A stretch of 64,000 nucleotides of DNA, taken from positions 97,933 through 161,932 of the forward strand of contig NZ_JAQQKX010000011.1 in assembly GCF_028550415.1 (NCBI RefSeq), read 5' to 3'. Below are positions 27,101 to 32,652 of the stretch, in pieces (positions within the stretch are counted from its first letter, which is position 1; the number at the start of each line of letters is the position of its first letter). Origin of the DNA: Asticcacaulis aquaticus (GTDB lineage Bacteria; Pseudomonadota; Alphaproteobacteria; Caulobacterales; Caulobacteraceae). The translations under genes were made by a program, and so were the position numbers. A model generated the notes under the pieces. The model was not told where the DNA came from. It searched no databases and saw only the letters and a list, made by a program, of their open reading frames with translations.

Positions 27101-27752
27101 GGCGGCTCATCTCGCGCAAGGAGCTGGCGTAATTGTTGATCGCTTCCGGGTGAAACGGCTCACGCTTCAGGACGTAGCGGTAGAACTGTTCGGCGTTTTC
27201 GTGCAGCCCCATGAAAAACGCCAGTCGCCCGATATCGTTGGCGATGCCGATATTTTCCGGCTCAAGCCGCATCGCTGCTTCGTAGCAGGAAAAGGCACCG
27301 CTCAGGTCGCCGGATTTTTCGCGACTGATGGCCAGTATGTGCCACGCCGTGGCGCATTTCTCGTCGACCTCCAGCGCCTTGAGCGCGTCGTCCCCGGCCT
27401 CTTTGAATTCGCTGTCCTTGAGGTGGACGAGCGCGTCCTTCAGCTTATGGAGCAGCTCAAGCTGCTTGATGTGGGCCGTGGTCTCCAGCAGCACGCGCAG
27501 GGCCTCGTTCGACAGGGAGTCGCCGAGGATGATCGACTGATCGTCGGGATTGCCGACGGGCTGGGGCAGGGCGGCGTCGCCGGATACCCGGATTTTCGCC
27601 GGATCGAAGGTCGCGGCAGGCTTCGGGTCGGGGCCCGGCTCGGGGTTTGGGGCGACCGCCGGCGTCAGGTGCCGGGCGATTTCGGGCGGCAGGTCGAAGG
27701 GAATCGCAGCGGGCTTTTGACCGGATGTCATGGGCCAGGTTTTTTTCGGCAT
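24195..27752 (-). CDS. Double-headed TPR / GT9-like protein (FlbA-related)
   Basis: 1185 aa from ATG 27752 (GGGAG nine bases upstream). The protein is an internal duplication: each half has ~7 TPR units then a glycosyltransferase-9-like domain. Paired landmarks are NTLGTVLNAQGDLDTALIFF / DTLGTILMAQGDLDTALIFF, QGLGDEILFATLLPDLL / QGLGDEVMLATLLPDVL, VNLQYGDASAE / VNLQYGDVEAE and LGPSNATSNIAA / IGPSNATTQIAA. In Caulobacter a TPR protein of this type, FlbA, is needed for flagellin modification. Placed divergent to flbT-flaF and the flagellins, it is a candidate flagellin glycosyltransferase. The fold call is confident; the sugar and direct catalysis are inferred. Confidence 0.75.
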   Translation of the reverse strand: MPKKTWPMTSGQKPAAIPFDLPPEIARHLTPAVAPNPEPGPDPKPAATFDPAKIRVSGDAALPQPVGNPDDQSIILGDSLSNEALRVLLETTAHIKQLELLHKLKDALVHLKDSEFKEAGDDALKALEVDEKCATAWHILAISREKSGDLSGAFSCYEAAMRLEPENIGIANDIGRLAFFMGLHENAEQFYRYVLKREPFHPEAINNYASSLREMSRLEDAIEVLRPALEQTPDNAALWNTLGTVLNAQGDLDTALIFFDEALKHDKSNGKIWHNRGLILGNIGRVDEAIESLDEALKRFEDPNHVEAAQLAQAFNYFLKSDLARGWEYYEARKQTHGHDGMKYLTDIPQLDVMADLRGQSVFISTEQGLGDEILFATLLPDLLEELGPDGKLTLAVEKRLVSLFQRSYPQAHVTPHLTAKHSTYQVRFYPEITDVAPYSGFAVLGDFLPKYRKTVADFPKRTAFLTPDPDRVAYWKGELDKLGPFPKIGLLWKSLVKHSRRDRYYSPFESWKPILRTPGLIFVNLQYGDASAELAEAAREGLTIWNPPGIDLKQDLDDLSALCAAVDLVLGPSNATSNIAAGVGTPIWLLTPPNSWPMLGTDYYPWYAVARMFVNPDLSDWTPALTAMHEALIEEIAVAIDAPPAADLARTYQQVQRALLMRDWDDAEAQARALTHVAPTHSGAWQALATALDRLNRLPEALDAYQRALGLEPDSLDIAADLAQLAFRIGQYDMAERFYAHVIARDPTHLTAVNYYAAALREQSKYDVAIATLQTYLGEYPKQSELWDTLGTILMAQGDLDTALIFFNEAVNLDNSLAARFNRACAWMEQGLADQALPDIEVCLDRFSEPSNLRSAELTLAYAYLALGRVADGWKAYEARHMQGTPQAVVHEINVPRHDPKSTIDGRRLLVVAEQGLGDEVMLATLLPDVLRDLGEGHLTLAVEPRLVPLFKRAAPQATVLAHHTRFEDGLRHRSVPDLELSTIDEWVLLGDFLPVYRNDTAAFAASGAYLQPDPTRVAFWHAELAKFGDGPKVGLLWKSLKNDSRRSRFYSALDQWTPILSQSGPVFVNLQYGDVEAELTEAKAAGYHIYNPPIDLMNDLDELSALCAALDLIIGPSNATTQIAAATGATVWMLLPTGTWTTLGTDHYPWYPKVRLFQPQHNDWAALLSHVAISLKALSLSSV

Positions 27753-27998
27753 ATCCAGCTCCCGCAGCAAGGCCTTGTATTATAAGCAGATTGCGGCAAT
27801 TTCATCAAAAAAGCGACATTCTGCGATAGTCATGTCATCCTTATGGCTTGATTCGATAAGACCACGGTAACGGACACGGCGTCATAAACTTGCTGCCGCC
27901 CGCGTCGCCTGAAACCTGGTGTTAACTGTGTAAGGGTTAAGTTCGTCTCAGGCTGTGTCCTGAAGCGACTGTTTCAGGCCGTGGCCAAGGGGATATCT

Positions 27999-28424
27999 AT
28001 GCCGCTCAAACTCTCGCTCAAGCCGGGTGAAAAATTCGTCCTTAATGGTGCGGTCGTGCAGAACGGCGACCGTCGTTGCTCGCTGGTCCTGCAAAACAAG
28101 GCTTCGGTGCTGCGTGAAAAGGATATCATGCAGGCGTCGGAGGTCACCTCGCCCGCCCGCCACATCTACTTCCCGGTCATGATGATGTACCTGGACGAAG
28201 CGGGCGCGGAAAAATACTACGACGAATTCCTGACCCGGATGACCGAGTTCATGAGCGTCATTGCCAATCCGGCGGTCCTGGCCGATTGCGTGCTGGTCTC
28301 CAAGGCCATCATGGGTCGCGAATACTACAAGGCCCTGATGGGCGCCCGTAAGCTTATCGAATACGAAGACGAAAGATTATCGAATGTCTCTACAAGCCTA
28401 CCAGAAGGCGACGCTGCGGTCTGA
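27999..28424 (+). CDS. flbT: FlbT, post-transcriptional regulator of flagellin
   Basis: 141 aa, full family length. [20 protein letters not shown] and [20 protein letters not shown] are diagnostic. In Caulobacter FlbT binds the fljK mRNA leader and lowers its translation and stability until the hook is finished. ATG 27999 has AAGGGGAT just upstream; the frame is open six codons further. flaF starts 41 bases before the flbT stop, in another frame. Confidence 0.95.
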   Translation: MPLKLSLKPGEKFVLNGAVVQNGDRRCSLVLQNKASVLREKDIMQASEVTSPARHIYFPVMMMYLDEAGAEKYYDEFLTRMTEFMSVIANPAVLADCVLVSKAIMGREYYKALMGARKLIEYEDERLSNVSTSLPEGDAAV

Positions 28425-28794
28425 AGATCCGCGTCAGACGGAGTACCGCCTTTTCGGACAGGTGACGCGGGCTCTGATGGAGGCCGATCGTCTGGACAAG
28501 AGTGAAATCGCCAAGCGCATGGATGCGCTCGACTGGAACCGCCGCCTGTGGTCGGTGCTGGGGTCTGACTGTGCGCTGGCCGGCAACGGCCTGCCGGAAG
28601 GCCTGCGCGCGCAGATCATTTCGCTGTCGATCTGGGTCAACCGTCACACTTCGATGGTCATGCGCTCGCAGGAGGACATCCAGCCGCTGATCGAGGTCAA
28701 TCGCCTGATCATGCAGGGTCTGGCGCCGCGTGACACGTCGTCGCCCGCGCAGGATGCGGCCTTTGCCGGCACGGTGCGCGGCACGTTGGGTTAA
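28384..28794 (+). CDS. flaF: FlaF, flagellin synthesis and export factor
   Basis: 136 aa. [20 protein letters not shown] at the start and [20 protein letters not shown] with [20 protein letters not shown] are the family hallmarks. FlaF opposes FlbT, allowing flagellin translation, and acts as flagellin-specific chaperone. The ATG lies inside flbT (41-bp overlap), so translation is coupled and the pair is made in fixed ratio. Confidence 0.95.
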   Translation: MSLQAYQKATLRSEDPRQTEYRLFGQVTRALMEADRLDKSEIAKRMDALDWNRRLWSVLGSDCALAGNGLPEGLRAQIISLSIWVNRHTSMVMRSQEDIQPLIEVNRLIMQGLAPRDTSSPAQDAAFAGTVRGTLG

Positions 28795-28834
28795 TTTTTC
28801 CCTTAAGCAATATTTGCCGGGTAAGTCTTAATTT

Positions 28835-28866
28835 GAATGGCGAGAATCTCTGATTCTCGTCATTTT
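28835..28866 (+). terminator. Hairpin terminator after flaF
   Basis: AATGGCGAGAATC pairs with GATTCTCGTCATT (centre 28850), followed by TTCAATT. It separates flbT-flaF from the sigma-54-driven flagellin. Confidence 0.7.
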
Positions 28867-28924
28867 CAATTATAAAATAACCAATAAAAACAACCTATTA
28901 AATATTTAACAAAGTCTTCCGTTC

Positions 28925-28940
28925 TGGCACTGGCATTGCA
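28925..28940 (+). promoter_or_regulatory. Sigma-54 promoter of flagellin 1
   Basis: TGGCAC-TGGCA-TTGCA: GG at 28926-28927 and GC at 28938-28939, exactly ten bases apart, a consensus -24/-12 promoter. Start of transcription should be near 28951, about 70 bases before the ATG. Confidence 0.9.
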
Positions 28941-28953
28941 GTGCTGAGGGTCA

Positions 28954-28983
28954 AGCCAAAATGGCTATGCGGCAAAATTGCCG
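28954..28983 (+). promoter_or_regulatory. ftr-like (FlbD) dyads downstream of the flagellin 1 promoter
   Basis: Two adjacent dyads: AGCCAAAATGGCT (28954-28966) and the perfect palindrome CGGCAAAATTGCCG (28970-28983). They resemble the ftr enhancers bound by FlbD in Caulobacter. Lying in the leader, downstream of the expected start site, they recall the downstream enhancer described for a Caulobacter flagellin gene. Confidence 0.65.
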
Positions 28984-29020
28984 TTTGAAACCCGACCAGA
29001 ATGGAAAGGACGCTACGTCG

Positions 29021-29851
29021 ATGTCGAATGTATCGATTAACACCAATGTCGGCGCCATGGTGGCGCTGCAAAACCTTAACAAGACCAACAGCGATCTGCA
29101 GACGACTCAAAACCGGATCAATACGGGCCTAAGAGTAGCGAGCGCGAAGGACAATGGCGCCATCTATGCCATTGCCACCAAGCAGCGCTCGGATGTGGCG
29201 TCCCTCGGGGCGGTCACCGACTCGCTCGACCGCGCTAAATCGGCGGTCGATGTGGCTCTTTCGGCCGGCGAAAGCGTCTCGGACATGCTGATCCAGATGA
29301 AGGAGAAGGCGCTCGCGGCGTCCGACACCACGCTCTCAACCATCAGCCGCAACGCGCTGAACGAAGACTTCAAGGCCCTGCGGGATCAGATCTCGAAGAC
29401 GGTCTCGAATGCGACGTTCAACGGTGTGAACCTGATCAAGAGCGGCGCGGCGAACATCGCGCCCCTGGCCAATTCCGACGCCTCGTCCTCGCTGACGGTG
29501 GCGGCTCAGGATCTCAGCCTGACGGGCAGCAATATCACGCTGTCGGTAGGTTCGGTATTCACCTCTGCGGCTCAGGCGAAAACCATCGCCGACGCGGTGG
29601 CTGTATCGATCGAGAACGTCTCTGCGGCTCTGGGTCGTCTGGGCACTTCGGCAAAATCGCTGGAGGCGCATACGGTCTTCATAGGCAAACTGTCTGACTC
29701 GCTGGAAGCCGGTATCGGCAACCTGGTGGATGCGGACCTGGCGAAGGAAAGCGCCAAGCTGCAAGCCTTGCAGACCAAGCAGCAACTTGGGGTGCAGGCC
29801 CTGTCCATCGCCAATCAGGCGCCGGGCATCGTCACCAGCCTGTTCCAGTAA
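29021..29851 (+). CDS. Flagellin 1
   Basis: 276 aa alpha-type flagellin made only of the conserved D0/D1 coiled-coil ends with a short middle. N-terminus SNVSINTNVGAMVALQNLNK and TQNRINTGLRVASAKDNGA; C-terminus ADLAKESAKLQALQTKQQLG and SLFQ. ATG 29021 has GGAAAGGA ten bases upstream; the track of open frame starts at 28961 but that ATG lies inside an ftr dyad. Expected regulation: sigma-54 with FlbD, plus FlbT/FlaF at the mRNA level. About two-thirds identical by eye to flagellin 2. Confidence 0.95.
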   Translation: MSNVSINTNVGAMVALQNLNKTNSDLQTTQNRINTGLRVASAKDNGAIYAIATKQRSDVASLGAVTDSLDRAKSAVDVALSAGESVSDMLIQMKEKALAASDTTLSTISRNALNEDFKALRDQISKTVSNATFNGVNLIKSGAANIAPLANSDASSSLTVAAQDLSLTGSNITLSVGSVFTSAAQAKTIADAVAVSIENVSAALGRLGTSAKSLEAHTVFIGKLSDSLEAGIGNLVDADLAKESAKLQALQTKQQLGVQALSIANQAPGIVTSLFQ

Positions 29852-29858
29852 GCGTAAA

Positions 29859-29909
29859 CCGGAGCGCCCGCCCGCCATCTTTGCGGGGCTGGGCCTCCGG
29901 TCTCTTTTT
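29859..29909 (+). terminator. Terminator after flagellin 1
   Basis: CCGGAG (29859-29864) and CTCCGG (29895-29900) close a GC-rich hairpin followed by TCTCTTTTT. Confidence 0.65.
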
Positions 29910-29923
29910 GCCATTTTTTTGTC

Positions 29924-29967
29924 GCGCATTTAATTCCAAAAACCGCTGCACACTTTTTGGAACGCGC
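29924..29967. repeat. Intergenic palindromic repeat, family member
   Basis: GCGCAT ... TTCCAAAAACCGCTGC ... ACACTTTTTGGAA ... GCGC, reverse orientation relative to the copy at 4408. It sits between the terminator of flagellin 1 and the enhancer array of flagellin 2. Confidence 0.8.
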
Positions 29968-29970
29968 TCT

Positions 29971-30024
29971 GGGCAAAATATGCCGAGGTGGGCAAAAATT
30001 GCCGCGCACGGGCAAAAAATACCC
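29971..30024 (+). promoter_or_regulatory. Array of three ftr-like enhancer sites
   Basis: GGGCAAAATATGCCG (29971-29985), GGGCAAAAATTGCCG (29990-30004) and GGGCAAAAAATACCC (30010-30024). They start 19 and 20 bases apart, about two helical turns, so all face the same side of the DNA. The array lies 76-129 bases upstream of the sigma-54 promoter of flagellin 2, normal enhancer distance for a FlbD/NtrC-type activator. Confidence 0.75.
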
Positions 30025-30099
30025 AGTCAGTGACGTGCTTAACGCATATATAACGCAATAATTTCAAATATTTATGGACGATTTTAAAAATGGCCGCAG

Positions 30100-30115
30100 T
30101 GGCCCGTCCCTTGCA
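30100..30115 (+). promoter_or_regulatory. Sigma-54 promoter of flagellin 2
   Basis: TGGCCC-GTCCC-TTGCA: GG at 30101-30102 and GC at 30113-30114 with ten bases between. Transcription should start near 30126, some 60 bases before the ATG. Confidence 0.9.
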
Positions 30116-30186
30116 GCCTTGAGGTCAGGCAAAATGCCGCCGAACGACAAAATGTCTTCGGTTCATCTAGAAGAAGGACTAGAATC

Positions 30187-31020
30187 ATGGCGCTCAACAG
30201 CGTGAATACCAATTTCGGGGCTATGGTTGCCCTGCAAAACCTGAACAAGACCAACTCTGACCTGCAAACGACCCAGAACCGTATCAACACGGGCCTGAAG
30301 GTCGCCAGCGCTAAGGACAACGGTGCGGCTTACGCCATCGCGCAATCGCAACGTTCGGAAATTACCTCGCTGAACGCGGTTCAGGACTCGCTCTCCCGTA
30401 ACCAATCCGTCGTCGACGTGGCCGTCTCGGCCGGCGAAGGCATTTCCGACATGCTCGCGCAGCTGAAGGAAAAGGCCCTGGCCGCTTCCGACACCACGCT
30501 GAACACCACCAGCCGCAATGCGCTGAACGAAGATTTCAAGGCTATTCGCGATCAAATCAAGAAGACGATCTCGAACGCTTCGTTCAACGGCGTAAACCTG
30601 CTGGACGGTTCGAAGACGGAAATCGCGGCCCTGGCTAACGCCTCGGGCGGCGGTCTGACCGTTGCGGCTCAAAAGCTGTCGGTCGGTGGCACGAACTCGG
30701 CCATCACCCTGTCGGCTGCGGCCGTTATCGACACCGTGACCAAGGCTACGGCGGCGATCTCCACCCTGAACACTTCGATTGCCAACGTTTCGGCTTCGCT
30801 CGCGAAGCTGGGCACGTCGTCGAAGTCTCTGTCGAATCACGCTTCCTTCATCGGGAAGCTGCAGGACTCGCTGGAAGCCGGTGTGGGTAACATCGTCGAC
30901 GCCGACCTGGCGAAGGAAAGTGCCAAGCTGCAAGCGTTGCAAACGAAGCAACAGCTCGGCGTGCAGGCGCTCTCGATCGCCAACCAGTCGACCTCGACTG
31001 TCCTGAGTCTGTTCCGTTAA
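30187..31020 (+). CDS. Flagellin 2
   Basis: 277 aa, the same architecture as flagellin 1: ALNSVNTNFGAMVALQNLNK, TQNRINTGLKVASAKDNGAA at the start and GNIVDADLAKESAKLQALQT plus SLFR at the end. It has AAGGA nine bases before the ATG, its own sigma-54 promoter and an upstream three-site enhancer array, so it is probably the major filament subunit. Codon choice is more biased to highly expressed forms (AAC, CTG, GCG) than in flagellin 1. Confidence 0.95.
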   Translation: MALNSVNTNFGAMVALQNLNKTNSDLQTTQNRINTGLKVASAKDNGAAYAIAQSQRSEITSLNAVQDSLSRNQSVVDVAVSAGEGISDMLAQLKEKALAASDTTLNTTSRNALNEDFKAIRDQIKKTISNASFNGVNLLDGSKTEIAALANASGGGLTVAAQKLSVGGTNSAITLSAAAVIDTVTKATAAISTLNTSIANVSASLAKLGTSSKSLSNHASFIGKLQDSLEAGVGNIVDADLAKESAKLQALQTKQQLGVQALSIANQSTSTVLSLFR

Positions 31021-31028
31021 TGGATTGA

Positions 31029-31065
31029 GAGGGGCGGGCGCGTTCGGGCGCGCGTCCCTCTTTTT
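31029..31065 (+). terminator. Terminator after flagellin 2
   Basis: GAGGGGCGGGCGCG pairs with GCGCGCGTCCCTC (allowing one bulge) and is followed by TTTTTCTTT. Confidence 0.85.
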
Positions 31066-31100
31066 CTTTAAGCTGAACTCAGCAGGCTCTGTCTATTGAC

Positions 31101-31143
31101 GCGCATCTTTTCCGAAAACCGCTTCACACTTTTCGGGATGCGC
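31101..31143. repeat. Intergenic palindromic repeat, family member
   Basis: GCGCATCTTTTCCGAAAACC, GCTTCACACTTTTCGG, then GATGCGC. Placed between the flagellin 2 terminator and the FlaG-like gene; same orientation as the copy at 29924. Confidence 0.85.
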
Positions 31144-31196
31144 TAGCAACAGAGGGGCGTCCGTTCCACCTCCCCGTGGCGGGCGTATTTTTGGAG

Positions 31197-31532
31197 ATGA
31201 TCAATAATGTTGTGAGTTTTCCGCCGGCCACCGATCTGGCTCAGGTAGCACCGCCCGAAGCGGTCAGGCCTGTCAAGGAAGTCGCCCCCGCGGACACCGG
31301 TAACAAGACCGGAACCGAATCCGACCTGTCCAATAAGGCCAGACCCGAATCGCAGCCCGCCTATATGCTCAAGCTGACGATCGAGCAGGACCCGGACAGT
31401 GGTGAATTCATCTACCGCGCCATCGATCGCTACACCGGCGAAGTGGTGCGTCAGTTTCCGCAGAAGGAACTGATGAGCATGCGGGAATCCAAGGCTTATC
31501 AAGCCGGTACGCTGCTCAAGACCGATATTTGA
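31197..31532 (+). CDS. flaG: FlaG-family flagellar protein
   Basis: 111 aa. The C-terminal half (LKLTIEQDPDSGEFIYRAID, then YTGEVVRQFPQKELMSMRES) is the FlaG motif; the N-terminal half is a polar, Pro/Ala-rich linker. FlaG proteins affect filament length in several bacteria by an unknown route. Start uncertain: ATG 31197 follows GGAG by only one base, the in-frame GTG at 31212 has that site at a better distance, and an upstream GTG exists at 31176. Position between flagellin genes supports the call. Confidence 0.75.
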   Translation: MINNVVSFPPATDLAQVAPPEAVRPVKEVAPADTGNKTGTESDLSNKARPESQPAYMLKLTIEQDPDSGEFIYRAIDRYTGEVVRQFPQKELMSMRESKAYQAGTLLKTDI

Positions 31533-31679
31533 GGCCCGTGGGCGTCCGTGCCCTGAGGTAACATACGCCACGCAAACCGTGTCCTGCAAAGGGCGCGGAT
31601 AAAGTCGTTTGCGTTTGTTAACCTTTTGCTTACCATGTTCGTTAAGACTTGTGAGTCGAAAAGTACATGGAGAATCCCA

Positions 31680-32516
31680 ATGCCTACCGTCAGTGTCAAC
31701 ACGAATAAGACAGCCATGACGGCGTTGCAGAACCTGAATGCGACGACCCGGAAACTGGAGCATACGCAGACCAAGATCTCGACCGGCCTTGATGTGTCGA
31801 GCGCCAAGGACAATGCGTCGCTCTATTCCATCGCACAGGGGCAGCGGGCGGACCTTTCCTCATTGAACGCTGTGAAGACCTCGCTCAACCGGGCAACCTC
31901 GGTGGCGGATGTGACGCTGGCGGCCGGGGAATCGGTATCGGACCTTCTGGTGCAGATGCGCGACAAGGTCGTCTCTGCCATGGACCCCTCGATCTCGACC
32001 GCGTCGCGCAACGCGCTTAACGGTGACTTCAAGGAACTGCTGAAACAGGTCAAGCATGCGGTAGATAACGCCACCTTCGACGGCACGAACCTGCTGAATA
32101 ACTCGATCACCAACGGTATCGCCTTTATCGACAACGCCGACGGGTCTTCGGTCATTACCCTGTCGTCACGTAACTTCTCGCTCGGCGGCTCGATCATCTC
32201 TCTGGCCTCGACGGCCAATGTCCTCAGCCTGACCCTGGCCACCTCGGCTCTGGCCAAGCTCGACTCGTCGATTGAGCTGGTCAATGCCAATCTGGCGGCG
32301 CTCGGTTCTCAGGCCAAACAGATCGAAGGCCACCTTGGCTTCGTCTCCAAGCTGTCGGATGTGATCGAGGTCGGGATCGGCAACCTGGTCGACGCCGATC
32401 TGGCCAAGGAAAGCGCCCGCCTGCAGGCCCTTCAGGTGCAGCAGCAGCTGGGGACGCAGGCCCTGTCGATTGCCAACCAGGCACCGCAGGCCATCCTGTC
32501 GCTCTTCCAGGGCTAA
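31680..32516 (+). CDS. Flagellin 3, divergent paralogue
   Basis: 278 aa. PTVSVNTNKTAMTALQNLNA at the start, TKISTGLDVSSAKDNASLYS, and GNLVDADLAKESARLQALQV plus SLFQG at the end. It differs from flagellins 1 and 2 at many D1 positions (RKLEHTQ for SDLQTTQ, an expanded middle with ITLSSRNFSLGG). ATG 31680 has TGGAGA nine bases upstream. No GG-N10-GC promoter is visible upstream; the gap has TTAACCTTTTGCTTAC (31619-31634), a degenerate CtrA-like box. It may be a proximal-filament or minor flagellin. Confidence 0.93.
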   Translation: MPTVSVNTNKTAMTALQNLNATTRKLEHTQTKISTGLDVSSAKDNASLYSIAQGQRADLSSLNAVKTSLNRATSVADVTLAAGESVSDLLVQMRDKVVSAMDPSISTASRNALNGDFKELLKQVKHAVDNATFDGTNLLNNSITNGIAFIDNADGSSVITLSSRNFSLGGSIISLASTANVLSLTLATSALAKLDSSIELVNANLAALGSQAKQIEGHLGFVSKLSDVIEVGIGNLVDADLAKESARLQALQVQQQLGTQALSIANQAPQAILSLFQG

Positions 32517-32542
32517 TCCTCACAAAAGTGCAATCGATTACC

Positions 32543-32572
32543 GCCCGCCAGAGCCGTCTGGCGGGCTTTTTT
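32543..32572 (+). terminator. Terminator after flagellin 3
   Basis: Perfect ten-bp stem GCCCGCCAGA (32543-32552) with TCTGGCGGGC (32557-32566), four-base loop, six T. Confidence 0.95.
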
Positions 32573-32591
32573 GCGCTTTTGCAATGGCGGG

Positions 32592-32605
32592 TTAACGACT
32601 CTTAA
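32592..32605 (+). promoter_or_regulatory. CtrA-like site upstream of the FlaEY-like gene
   Basis: TTAA-CGACTC-TTAA: two CtrA half-sites with six instead of seven bases between, about 50 bases before the start at 32653. A weak or variant site. Confidence 0.4.
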
Positions 32606-32652
32606 GCTTTGTTCGGCGAAACTGATCCCGAATTCTGTATGCCGAAGGCCCG

